Assembly (NCBI RefSeq): GCF_018417595.1
Contig: NZ_CP070982.1
Span: forward strand, 3,244,001-3,308,000
From: Pseudomonas entomophila
Lineage (GTDB): Bacteria > Pseudomonadota > Gammaproteobacteria > Pseudomonadales > Pseudomonadaceae
Length of the DNA stretch: 64,000 nt
Direction: 5' to 3'
Part shown: positions 45,125 through 53,900 of the stretch, one piece after another
Layout: each line of letters begins with the position of its first letter
How positions within the stretch are numbered: position 1 is the first letter of the stretch
Position numbers and translations under genes: made by a program
Notes under the pieces: generated by a model
Database searches by the model: none
Told to the model about the DNA's origin: nothing
What the model saw: the letters and a program-made list of their open reading frames with translations, nothing else

Positions 45125-45748
45125 ATGTTGAGAATCCTCGGCAAGGCGTCATCGATCAATGTACGCAAGGTGCTGTGGACCTGCGTCGAACTGGGCCTGC
45201 CCTATCAACGCGAAGACTGGGGCAGCGGCTTCCAGGCCACCGACACGCCGGAATTCCTGGCCCTGAACCCCAACGCCATGGTGCCGGTGATCGTCGACGG
45301 CGACTTCGTACTGTGGGAGTCGAACAGCATCCTGCGCTACCTGGTCAACGCGCATGGCGGTGCCCACCTCTATCCTGCCGCGCCGCGCGCCCGCGCGGCC
45401 GTCGACCAATGGCTGGACTGGCAGGCCACCGACCTCAATGACGCCTGGCGCTATCCGTTCATGTCCCTGGTGCGCCACTCCCCCGCGCACCAGGACCCGG
45501 CGTTGCTGGCCGCTGCGAGCGCCCAGTGGACCGCGCGGATGCGCCTGCTCGAACAGCGCCTGCAAGCCACCAACGCGTATGTGGCCGGCAGCGATTTCAG
45601 CCTGGCCGACGTGGCCATCGGCCTGTCGCTCAACCGCTGGCGCCGTACGCCGCTGGAGCACCCGCCACTGCCGGCGCTGGAGGCGTATCACGCACGCCTG
45701 CGCCAGCGCGCGGGCTTCCTCGAGCACGGAGACAATGGAACCCCATGA
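45125..45748 (+). CDS. Glutathione S-transferase
   Basis: 207 residues. Thioredoxin-like N-terminal domain (MLRILGKASSINVRKVLWTC with the Ser/Asn position expected for GSH activation) and the cis-Pro/GSH region NAMVPVIVDGDFVLWESNSILRYL; the helical C-terminal domain contains FSLADVAIGLSLNRW, the N-capping box. The ATG is only three bases after the ampC stop, so the two are likely co-transcribed and possibly translationally coupled. Substrate unknown; the linkage is not an expected resistance operon. Confidence 0.9.
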   Translation: MLRILGKASSINVRKVLWTCVELGLPYQREDWGSGFQATDTPEFLALNPNAMVPVIVDGDFVLWESNSILRYLVNAHGGAHLYPAAPRARAAVDQWLDWQATDLNDAWRYPFMSLVRHSPAHQDPALLAAASAQWTARMRLLEQRLQATNAYVAGSDFSLADVAIGLSLNRWRRTPLEHPPLPALEAYHARLRQRAGFLEHGDNGTP

Positions 45749-45773
45749 ACTAAAAGCAGGATTGTCCGACAAG

Positions 45774-45800
45774 ATGTAGTGCTAAAAAATATTCACTACA
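45774..45800. promoter_or_regulatory. Inverted repeat TGTAGTG-N13-CACTACA with adjacent promoter
   Basis: Perfect seven-base arms (45774-45780 and 45794-45800), six bases before a TTGACG -35-like hexamer (45807-45812) that is followed at 18 bases by CATGAT (45831-45836). It is a plausible operator and promoter for the structured transcript downstream. Confidence 0.5.
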
Positions 45801-45836
45801 AAACTGTTGACGCCCTTCCCGGCCCTTGTGCATGAT

Positions 45837-46058
45837 GAGGCCGTCTCCCCGATCGGGAGCGGTGGCAAGGGTGTTCCAGACGGCCTGCGCGGTAACGCAG
45901 GCCGTCCGTGGAGAGGGAAACTGCCCAGAAGGCAGCGTGAGAAAGCCCCTGTTGCGATGCTGCTGTAGCAGCCTTGGTTAGTGCGCTACATGGTGTAGCG
46001 CCGAATGTGAACTTCACCTGCGAAATTCACCGACGAATAGAGTAATGGGGGCTTTGAT
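45837..46058 (+). ncRNA. Unidentified structured RNA or long 5' leader of the 110-aa gene
   Basis: About 220 bases with stacked helices: ACGGCCTGCG-CGGTAA-CGCAGGCCGT (10-base perfect stem at about 45879), CTGCC-CAGAA-GGCAG, GCTGCT-GT-AGCAGC and GCGCTACA-TGG-TGTAGCGC. The last stem ends about 50 bases before the 110-aa ORF. I do not recognise any Rfam riboswitch or sRNA class; the purine-rich GAGAGGGAAA between stems could be a ligand or RNA-binding core. Either a cis-leader or a separate sRNA. Confidence 0.5.
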
Positions 46059-46391
46059 ATGATGAACCTGAACAACAATCCGACCATCCACCAACTGGCC
46101 CAGCTGTTCGCCGCGCGCAAGGACAGCCTCGACGACCACCTGCTGTGGGTCAGCCAGTCCGGCGAGGTCCGCCTGGACCGCCTGCCGCCCAACACGGTCG
46201 AAGCCGAATTCGAATCGCACATGCCCAGCATGCGCGCCCGCTTCAAGGTCTACCGCCGTGGCCAGGGCTACGTCGGCAAGAAGGCCGCCGCCGACATCAC
46301 CTTCGTCGGCCGCGTACTCGAGACCCTGCAACAAGAATGGCCTGCGGCCCGTGAGCGGCAGGCAATCAAGGTGATCGACTCGCTGAACTGA
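46059..46391 (+). CDS. Conserved hypothetical protein behind the structured leader
   Basis: 110 residues, or 109 from the second ATG at 46062. Soluble and basic at the C-terminus. Sequence such as HHLLWVSQSGEVRLDRL-like DDHLLWVSQSGEVRLDRLPP and ARFKVYRRGQGYVGKKAAAD suggests a small alpha/beta protein that may bind nucleic acid. No family recognised. A good rho-independent terminator follows at 46424, so leader, gene and terminator form one unit. Confidence 0.75.
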   Translation: MMNLNNNPTIHQLAQLFAARKDSLDDHLLWVSQSGEVRLDRLPPNTVEAEFESHMPSMRARFKVYRRGQGYVGKKAAADITFVGRVLETLQQEWPAARERQAIKVIDSLN

Positions 46392-46423
46392 AACAGGTTC
46401 AACCAGTAGTACGCCGCTTCTTG

Positions 46424-46450
46424 AGCCCGGCCTGAACCGCCGGGCTTTTT
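46424..46450 (+). terminator. Rho-independent terminator after the 110-aa gene
   Basis: AGCCCGGC-CTGAACC-GCCGGGCT followed by TTTT: eight-base stem and T-run, 33 bases after the stop. Confidence 0.85.
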
Positions 46451-46458
46451 CATGCCTG

Positions 46459-46563
46459 CTAGTGTCCTGTCTCGGAAATAAGCTGTTCATTTTTGGCGGC
46501 GCCTTGGCCGAACACCCAAGCCACTCGCGAAAAAGTGAACGTATTTCCGAGACAGGACACTAG
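46459..46563. mobile_element. MITE-like element, short form (105 bp)
   Basis: CTAG...CTAG with the same terminal repeat as 31184-31349 (CTAGTGTCCTGTCTCGGAAA at both ends) and the same internal AGTGGCTTGGGTGTTCGGCC, but in opposite orientation and without the about 61-base insert of the first. It sits between a terminator and the truncated haemoglobin ribosome site, 31 bases from the ATG. Confidence 0.75.
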
Positions 46564-46593
46564 AATGCTGTTCTTTTCATCAAGGAGCGCCCG

Positions 46594-47016
46594 ATGAACA
46601 CCCCTGCCTTCGGCACCGATGACGCCTCCTACCAGGCCGCTGGCGGCATCGATGGCCTGCGCCGGCTGGTCGATGACTTCTACCGGCTGATGGAACAAAG
46701 CCCGTCGGCCGCCAGCGTGCGCCGCATGCACCCGGACGACCTGTCCGGCTCGCGCGACAAGCTGGCGTGCTTTCTCAGCGGCTGGTTGGGCGGGCCGCGC
46801 CTGTACAGCGAACGCTACGGTTCGATCGCCATCCCTTCGTTCCACGCCCAGTGGCCGATCAGCGAAGCCCACAGCGCCATCTGGCTCGACTGCATGGCCC
46901 AGGCCATTGCCCTGCAACCCTGGTCAGGCGAGTTCGCCGAGTACCTGCTGCGCCAGCTGCGGGTGCCTGCCGAGCGCATCGTCCAGGCCAGCCGCAACCG
47001 CCACGCTCAGGCCTGA
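46594..47016 (+). CDS. Group II truncated haemoglobin
   Basis: 140 residues after AAGGAG. The 2-on-2 globin marks are GGIDGLRRLVDDFYRLM, LSGSRDKLACFLSGWLGGPRLYSERYGS and SFHAQWPISEAHSAIWLDCMAQAI with the proximal His in FHAQWPI and Trp in IWLDCM, the group II (HbO) distal-pocket tryptophan. Such proteins bind O2/NO or protect from reactive species. Its last ten bases overlap the convergent hypothetical gene, and a MITE-like element ends 31 bases before the ATG, so it may carry the gene's promoter. Confidence 0.9.
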   Translation: MNTPAFGTDDASYQAAGGIDGLRRLVDDFYRLMEQSPSAASVRRMHPDDLSGSRDKLACFLSGWLGGPRLYSERYGSIAIPSFHAQWPISEAHSAIWLDCMAQAIALQPWSGEFAEYLLRQLRVPAERIVQASRNRHAQA

Positions 47017-47312
47017 AGCCGGCGCGGCGCCCGCTCCGGCAGCGGTACGGCGCCGGTGGCCAGCGCACGGGCGCGATCCACACCCCAGACCAGCGCGCGG
47101 GTCATGGTCTCGCCGGGGCGCGCGGGGTAGTACTCTTCCAGCAAGGCCTTGCCGTTACTGGCATACAGCCCGAGAAACAACTGCGTGGCACCCAGGCGCG
47201 ACAAACGCACCTGCACATCCAGGCTGGTGCCGTCGCTCAGTTCTTCGTCGTGGCTGCGGCAGTGCAGTTGCGCATCGGCCCACTGCCAGTAGGTCTCTTC
47301 CCTGATTCGCAT
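47007..47312 (-). CDS. Conserved hypothetical protein (PilZ-like size, 101 aa)
   Basis: 101 residues from ATG 47312 (GGAG 11 bases upstream); the apparent longer start at 47321 would be a TTG. Reading MRIREETYWQWADAQLHCRS, VRLSRLGATQLFLGLYASNG and ALLEEYYPARPGETMTRALVWG, it looks like a small beta-rich cytosolic protein. No domain recognised with confidence. It overlaps the convergent globin gene by ten bases. Confidence 0.65.
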   Translation of the reverse strand: MRIREETYWQWADAQLHCRSHDEELSDGTSLDVQVRLSRLGATQLFLGLYASNGKALLEEYYPARPGETMTRALVWGVDRARALATGAVPLPERAPRRLQA

Positions 47313-47415
47313 TGAAATCAATACTCCGTTTGGTCAAATGCCGCGCAAGAAAAGCACAGTCGCAAGCCTGCGGCGAGGGCGACACACCGATACCATGAGC
47401 AGGATCAAGGAATGC

Positions 47416-47441
47416 AAAAAAAACCCCGCCGTTGGGCGGGG
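47416..47441 (-). terminator. Rho-independent terminator of the 62-aa gene
   Basis: On the minus strand CCCCGCC-CAAC-GGCGGGG followed by eight T: seven-base G/C stem. It lies 17 bases past the stop of the small gene at 47458. Confidence 0.85.
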
Positions 47442-47457
47442 CGCTGTGCGTGCCGGC

Positions 47458-47646
47458 TTACTTCCTGGCGGGGAAGCGAGGGGTGAAGCGACCTTTCTTG
47501 GCGCGTTGCAGGTGCGCGGGTGGCAACTGCTCGGTCTCGTCCAGGGTCATGTTGGCGAAGCCCAGGCGCAAGAACGATTGCCCGCAGCGCACCTGGTTGT
47601 TGATTGGGAATGCATCGTTCAGGTCTTCGAAATAGGATTCGCTCAT
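47458..47646 (-). CDS. Small conserved-looking protein, 62 aa
   Basis: MSESYFEDLNDAFPINNQVR starts the protein, which ends in RAKKGRFTPRFPARK. ATG 47646 has AGGGAG nine bases upstream and a strong terminator follows the stop, so it looks like a real, independently transcribed gene despite its size. No membrane segment or signal; acidic at the N-terminus and strongly basic at the C-terminus. Family unknown. Confidence 0.6.
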   Translation of the reverse strand: MSESYFEDLNDAFPINNQVRCGQSFLRLGFANMTLDETEQLPPAHLQRAKKGRFTPRFPARK

Positions 47647-47787
47647 GCCCAGACTCCCTCAAGCGGTGACCGTGCCGGCAAACAGCTCGTTTGCCTAGAT
47701 AAACAGCGGTCCGATGAAGTGAGACTAGTTGGTCATTTGCAGACCTGTCGGACAATCCAGCATTCCCCGACCGATGGCAAACTTACA

Positions 47788-48108
47788 TCACTTCAAGCGC
47801 ACCGCCGTGCCGGTGGCGAAGACCACGACCATGCCACCTTGCACCGACGGCATGCTGATCTCGAAGTCCACACCCACCACGGCGTCGGCTTGCAACTGCC
47901 GTGCCCGCGCCTTGAGTTCCTCGGTGGCCTGCTCGCGGGCCTCCTTCAGTGCGCTCTCCAGGGTCTGCGAACGGCCGCCGAAGAAGTCGCGAAAGCGTGC
48001 GAAGAAATCGCGCACGAAGTTGATCCCCTGCACCGATTCGGCGCTGACCACGCCGAGGTACTCGGCGACGGGGCGGCCTTCAAGCTGGCTGGTGGTGCTG
48101 ATGATCAT
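47788..48108 (-). CDS. YbjQ family (UPF0145) heavy-metal-binding domain protein
   Basis: 106 residues, MIISTTSQLEGRPVAEYLGVVSAE, INFVRDFFARFRDFFGGRSQTLE and QATEELKARARQLQADAVVGVDFEI, ending MVVVFATGTAVRLK. These match UPF0145/YbjQ, a pentameric fold with a proposed metal-binding role. No operon partner; a 2nd-class REP lies upstream at 48159. Confidence 0.85.
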   Translation of the reverse strand: MIISTTSQLEGRPVAEYLGVVSAESVQGINFVRDFFARFRDFFGGRSQTLESALKEAREQATEELKARARQLQADAVVGVDFEISMPSVQGGMVVVFATGTAVRLK

Positions 48109-48158
48109 GGGGTTGCTCCTTACAAAAAGAAGGCGATGCTAACAAATTACACGCACGA

Positions 48159-48220
48159 AGGAGCCAGCCTTGCTGGCGAACCGTGGCGACGGGGTTCGCC
48201 AGCAAGGCTGGCGCCTACGG
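48159..48220. repeat. REP-like element, second class, paired
   Basis: GGAGCCAGCCTTGCTGGCGA and the complementary TTCGCCAGCAAGGCTGGC, short spacer. Between the ybjQ and EamA genes. Confidence 0.75.
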
Positions 48221-48235
48221 GAATCGTGGCGTCTT

Positions 48236-49123
48236 TCAGTGGGCGGTGGCGGCGCGCAGCCGCTGCCCCAGGCGTGGCCCGAACACGTTGATCAGCAACC
48301 CCAGCATCACCAGCAACGCCCCCCAGCACTGCGCCGTGCTCAGGCGCTCCCCCAGCAGCACAGCGGAAGAACTCAGGCCGATCACCGGCACCAGCAACGA
48401 GAACGGCGCCACCTTGCCCGCCGGGTGCCGCGACAGCAGCGTGCTCCACAGGCTGTAGCCGACCATGGTGGCGACAAAGGCCAGGTAGAGGAGCGCCAGC
48501 ACCGAGCTCCAGCTGATGTTCGCCAGGGCATGGCCAATCCGCTCCGGCCCTTCCAGCCACCAGGACAGCGCCAGGAATGGCAAGGGCGGAATCAGCCCGC
48601 CCCAGATCACCAGGGCCACCAGGTCGACCTTGCCGAAGCGCCGGGTAATGATGTTGCCCATGCCCCACATGGCGCCGCCACACAGGGTCAGCAGCAAGGC
48701 GATCAAGGGCACGTGGCTGCTGTTCTCGCTACCGATCACCGCCAGCCCGCTGGCCGCCACCAGCAACCCCAGCACACTGGCCAGGCGCAGCCGTTCACCG
48801 AGGAACAGCGCGGCGAAACCCAGGGTGAAGAACGCCTGGGATTGCAGCACCAGCGAGGCCAGCCCCGGTGGCATGCCGCTGTACATCGCCTGGAAAAGGA
48901 AGGCGAACTGGCCCAGGGAGATCGTCGCGCCATAAGCGATCAACCAGCGCCAGGGCAGGTTCGGCCGCTTGACCAGCAAGACCGCCGGGAAGGCCACCAG
49001 CAGAAAGCGCAACGCCCCCAGCAACATGGGCGGCAGGCCATCGAGGCCAACCTTGATGACCACGAAGTTGACGCCCCAGGCGATGATCACCACCAGGGCG
49101 ATCAGCAGGTCCTTGAGTGGCAT
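48236..49123 (-). CDS. EamA/DMT superfamily transporter
   Basis: 295 residues, ten membrane helices in two EamA repeats: IALVVIIAWGVNFVVIKVGL and CGGAMWGMGNIITRRFGKV as the two starts. AGAAGGA lies eight bases before ATG 49123 and directly before ATG 49132, so I choose 49123. The family exports amino acids or metabolites; the substrate is not deducible. The RhtA/YedA-like organisation is common in Pseudomonas. Confidence 0.85.
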   Translation of the reverse strand: MPLKDLLIALVVIIAWGVNFVVIKVGLDGLPPMLLGALRFLLVAFPAVLLVKRPNLPWRWLIAYGATISLGQFAFLFQAMYSGMPPGLASLVLQSQAFFTLGFAALFLGERLRLASVLGLLVAASGLAVIGSENSSHVPLIALLLTLCGGAMWGMGNIITRRFGKVDLVALVIWGGLIPPLPFLALSWWLEGPERIGHALANISWSSVLALLYLAFVATMVGYSLWSTLLSRHPAGKVAPFSLLVPVIGLSSSAVLLGERLSTAQCWGALLVMLGLLINVFGPRLGQRLRAATAH

Positions 49124-49385
49124 TGCACGCATTCCTTCTACAGGCTGTTATAGAAATATTTCGTAACAGCATAAGGTCATTCGCCTGCCATGGACCAGCA
49201 CAGTTGGCCTTCAGCCTTGCGCAACAGTCGGCTGTCATGGCCCCGGAAACGGGGCTTGAATTGACCTGATCCTTCACTTGACCAGACTTGTATATACATG
49301 ATCATATCAAGCCTCGGTCATCCGCCCTGCGTTGCGCCGATGGCCGCCGCCCTTCACAAAAACAACGAAGCGGAGCCCTCCCCCG

Positions 49386-50783
49386 ATGTCCAGCAAACCT
49401 GTAATCGAGCGGCGCTCGATCGACTACATCCCCGAGTCTGAACGCCATGGACGGGTGTACAGCCAATTCACCTTGTGGCTGGGAGCCAACCTGCAGATCA
49501 CCGCGATCGTCACCGGCGCACTGGCGGTGGTGTTGGGCGGCGATGTGTTCTGGTCGCTGATCGGCCTGCTGATCGGGCAACTGGCCGGCGGCACGGTGAT
49601 GGCCCTGCACGCCGCCCAAGGGCCGCGCCTGGGGCTGCCGCAGATGATTTCCAGCCGGGTGCAGTTCGGTGTCTATGGCGCGGCCATACCCATGGCCCTG
49701 GTGTGCCTGATGTACCTGGGCTTCACCGCCACCGGCACGGTGCTTTCCGGCCAGGCCATCGGCCAGTTGCTCAGCGTCAGCGACAGCACCGGCATCCTGA
49801 TCTTCGCCGGGGTGATCGTGCTGGCCACGTTGGCCGGCTACCGGGTGATCCACTGGATCGGGCGCCTGGCCAGCGTGCTGGGGATCATCGCCTTCATCTA
49901 TCTGTTCAGCCGCATCCTGATGCTCGCCGACATCGGCCAGTTGCTCGACAACCGCCATTTCAGCTGGGGCAGCTTCCTGCTCGCGGTGTCGCTGGCGGCG
50001 TCCTGGCAGATCGCCTTCGGCCCCTACGTGGCCGACTACTCGCGCTACCTGCCCAGCAGCACGTCGCCCGTGAAGACCTTTCTCGCCGCCGGCCTGGGCT
50101 CGGTGATCGGCGCCCAGGCCTCGATGGTCCTCGGCGTGTTCGCCGCCGCCATTGCCGGCGGCCAGTTCTCAGGGCGCGAAGTGGCCTATATCGTCGGCCT
50201 GGGCGGTGCCGGCACCACCGCGGCGCTGCTGTATTTCTGCATCGCCTTCGGCAAGGTGACCATCTCCACGCTCAACAGCTACGGCAGCTTCATGTGCATC
50301 GCCACGATCATCAGCGGTTTCCGTGGCCACCTGCACATCAGCCGCCTGCAGCGCCTGGTGTTCGTGCTGGCGATCGTCGGCGCGGCGACCCTGGTCGCCC
50401 TGCTCGGCCAGCATTCGTTCCTCAGTGCGTTCAAGTCGTTCATCCTGTTCCTGCTGACCTTCTTCGTGCCCTGGAGCGCGGTCAACCTGGTGGATTACTA
50501 CTTCATCACCAAGGAGCGCTACGACATTCCGGCGCTGGCCGACCCCAACGGCCGCTACGGGCGCTGGAACTGGCCGGGGATCACGGTCTACACCTTTGGC
50601 GTGCTGGTGCAGATGCCCTTCATCGACACCAAGCTGTACACCGGGCCCATGGTCGCGCACCTGGGTGGCGTGGATGTGTCGTGGCTGATCGGGCTGGTGG
50701 TGCCGAGCGTGCTGTACTACTGCGTGGCCCGGCGTCGCGCCGGCGAGGCGCCGTTGCACATCATCGTGCCTGAGGTGCGCTGA
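49386..50783 (+). CDS. NCS1 family cytosine/purine permease
   Basis: 465 residues, 12 membrane helices. ATG 49386 (MSSKPVIERRSIDYIPESER) chosen over a non-conserved 18-residue extension. Signature SERHGRVYSQFTLWLGANLQ at the N-terminus and GLPQMISSRVQFGVYGA, then FGPYVADYSRYLP and NLVDYYFITKERYDI are NCS1 marks. It should take up a nucleobase, hydantoin or related compound with a proton or Na+. No deaminase or hydantoinase gene is adjacent. A short palindrome ATGATCAT lies in the upstream region (49298-49305). Confidence 0.88.
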   Translation: MSSKPVIERRSIDYIPESERHGRVYSQFTLWLGANLQITAIVTGALAVVLGGDVFWSLIGLLIGQLAGGTVMALHAAQGPRLGLPQMISSRVQFGVYGAAIPMALVCLMYLGFTATGTVLSGQAIGQLLSVSDSTGILIFAGVIVLATLAGYRVIHWIGRLASVLGIIAFIYLFSRILMLADIGQLLDNRHFSWGSFLLAVSLAASWQIAFGPYVADYSRYLPSSTSPVKTFLAAGLGSVIGAQASMVLGVFAAAIAGGQFSGREVAYIVGLGGAGTTAALLYFCIAFGKVTISTLNSYGSFMCIATIISGFRGHLHISRLQRLVFVLAIVGAATLVALLGQHSFLSAFKSFILFLLTFFVPWSAVNLVDYYFITKERYDIPALADPNGRYGRWNWPGITVYTFGVLVQMPFIDTKLYTGPMVAHLGGVDVSWLIGLVVPSVLYYCVARRRAGEAPLHIIVPEVR

Positions 50784-50910
50784 TCGCCTGTAGAAGCGTG
50801 GGGGTGCTCGCTCATTGAGCTGAGCCACCCCATCGACTTGACCGCGCCCACGAACCCGTTGCCAGGTCCGCGGGGCAGATGCAACACCTTGTCTATCGGT
50901 TGCCGGGGCC

Positions 50911-53900
50911 TTAGAACGCCCAATCCAGGGTCAGGCCGACCCCGTGGCTGTTGTCGCGGCTACCCAGCAGCCCGTTGTAGTCCAGGTTGACACGGGCCTG
51001 TTGGCCCAGGGCGACCCCCGCCCGCAAGCCGACCACCGCTGCATCACGATCCAGGAACAGCGCCTGCACCTTGTAGGTATCGCCTTGGCCTGCGAAGGCC
51101 AGGTGCTGGTCAGCCCCGGTGGAGCTCAGGTTGTGCTGCCAGCCCAGGGTGGCGGAAAGCTCCACCGCCTGGCCGCCGGACAGTTGCAGTTGCTTGCCGG
51201 CGCGCATGCCCAGGGTCGACAGCCAGGCATCGCGGTTGTCCTGCCCGCCCTTGAGCGCGGCAGCACCGCCATGTTCCTTGAAGCTGTCGCTGTCGATATG
51301 CACATAGGCCAGGTTGGCGAACGGCTCCAGCGCCATACCTGGCACGGCGACCTTCCAGGCGGCTTCGCCGAACACCTGGGTGCTCTGGGCATCGCGCTTG
51401 CTCTTCAGGCGATCGCTGACCTCGTTGTACTGCAGCTCGCGCTTGGTATCGATGCGGTGCCAGCTGTGGCTGCCGCCCAGGCTCAGGCGCACCTGTTCCA
51501 GTTCCTTGCCGGCATAGGCACCCAGGTGGTAGCTATCGACGCTGGCCGAGGAATGACGCCCATCGCCCATGCTCAACGAGCTGTCGCTGTAGCCGGTGAA
51601 GACGCCGATGCGGGTATCCTCGTTCACCTGCCCGTCGGCCCCCAGCAACAGGCCGCCAATGGAAGTGCTGTAGCGCGCCCGACCGGAATCACCGTCGGCC
51701 TTGCCCCAGGCACCCAGGGCCTTGACCCACAGGCCGTTGCCCTGGCCATCCACGGTCGGCGCGGCGAGACGGGTACGCTCGCCCATGGCGTCGCGCAGCT
51801 GGCGGCTGTCGTTGAGCAGCAGGTTGCCCACCGCCGGGTGGATTTCCCCGGACAATTGATCGAACGCCTGCCGCGCGCTGGCGGCATCGGTCGACAACAG
51901 CAGGCTCTCGTAGACCGGGTTGCCCGCGCCGAGTCGATCGGCGGCCGCGGCCACCGCACGCTGGTTGGCGGTCAAGCCGACACTGGCGAAGCTGGCGCTG
52001 CGTTGCACCGCCAGTTGCACGCCGTTGCCGCCATAGGCCAGGCCGCCACCGAGGAACAGCAAGTTGGACTGCACATTGGCGAAGCTGCCCTGCACGCCGC
52101 CCGCGGCTTCCAGGATGTCGAACTGGCGCCCCACCAGGCTCGGTGCCTGCTGGGATTGCAGCGAAACCCCGGGGTTCTGCAGGTCCAGGGCCAGGTTCGC
52201 CCCGCCCAGGGACACCTTGCCACCGCTGACCAGGCGGTCGCTGCCTGTGGTATCGACCTCCACGGCATAGGTCGAGTCCGGCTGGAAGGTCACGTCGGAA
52301 CTCACCTGCAGGGTGCCGATGGAGTTGCCTGGCGCCACCACGCCGCCGGGGTTGACCACCAGCGCGCCGATCCGGCCATTGCCGCCCAGCACGCCGCCGG
52401 CGTTGACCGCCACCGTCGATTGCAGCGAACCATTGACCGCCAGGCGTCCCTGGTTGACCAAGGTCGGGCCGGAGTAGGTGTTGTTGCCGCTGAGCACCAG
52501 GGTGCCGATGCCCTGCTTGGTCAGGCCGCCATGGCCAGAAATGTCGTTGCTCCACAGGTCCAGCCCGCAGCCCAGGCCGTTGCAGACCCGCTGGGTCGGC
52601 TTGCCGGCATCCACCACGGCGCCGATACCCGGCAGGTCGACCACGAACTGGCTCGGGCCGTAGCCACCGGCGATGCGGAACGCCTCGGGAATGTCCTGTT
52701 CGGTGACCAGCATGCCCGGGCCACGGATCCCTTTGTCCAGGTTGATCATGCCCCAGCCGTACAAGGCATCGATGCCGGGCGCGCCCATGTCGGTGGCGGT
52801 GGTGCGCAGCACGCTGGCGATCTGTGCGCCGCTCATGTAGGGGAAGCGCTCCATCAGCACCGCCGCCGCGCCGGCGGCATGGGGCGCGGCCATGGAGGTA
52901 CCGTTCTTGTTGGCGTAGCCCTGGGTCAGGTCTGCCAGGCTGGTCCCCCCAATCACTGCGCTGTAGATCCGGGTGCCGGGTGCCGATACACAGAAGCTCG
53001 CGGTATAGCCGCAACGCGAGGAGAACGTGCTGGCCAGGTACGGGTTGGCGCTGCTGGTGTCGGGGTTCTGCTGCAACGCCGCCACGGTCATCCAGTTCGG
53101 GGCGATGTCCGGGACGAAATAGCCCAGCCCGGCAATCGCATCGGGGTTGTTCAGGTTGTAGTCGTTGCCGGCGGCGAAGATCGTCAGGACCCCGCTGCGA
53201 GCGGCGGCGATAGCCCCGTCATAGGCGCCACCGGGCAAGGTGCCCAGCAGCGGCTGGATCTGCGCGAACTGCGCCCGGGCATCGTCCACGGTGAAGTGCG
53301 GGAAATCCGGATTACGTCCACCCTTGGCGAAGCGATCGGTGATACCAATGCCCCAGCTGTTGTTGATGATCCGCGCGCCGCTGGTCACCAGGCTGTCCCA
53401 GCCTGCCTTGTACACTGCGCCATCGTTGCCCAGGACGATCCCATCCTCCGGGCCGGGGTCGCCGTTGTCGGCGCTGATGATCTGCGCAGCGTAGGCCACG
53501 CCATGCATCGATACGCCATCACGGTTGCCGGCGGCGATCCCGCCGACGTGGGTGCCATGGGAGCCGAGCTTGCCGTCCGAACCCACCGACGGGCTGCCGT
53601 CGTAGCGAAACGCATCACCGGCCTTCACCGGGATGTAGGGGTCGGTGTACTGGCGGATGCCGCTGGTGACCAGGGTCACGATCTTGTCCTTGCCGGCGAA
53701 CTCGGGGTGCGGGGCGTAGACCGGCTGGTCGAAGATCCCCAGTTTCACCCCCTTGCCGCTGTAGCCGGCGGCATAGGCGCTGTCGGCGTGAATCGCCCCC
53801 AGCCCCCAGTCGGCCTTGAATTCGTCGCTGCGCCAGCTGCCGGCGTCGCCGAGGCGGCCACTCTCCACGTAGGGCGCGGCCTGGGCCGTGCCCATCAGCG

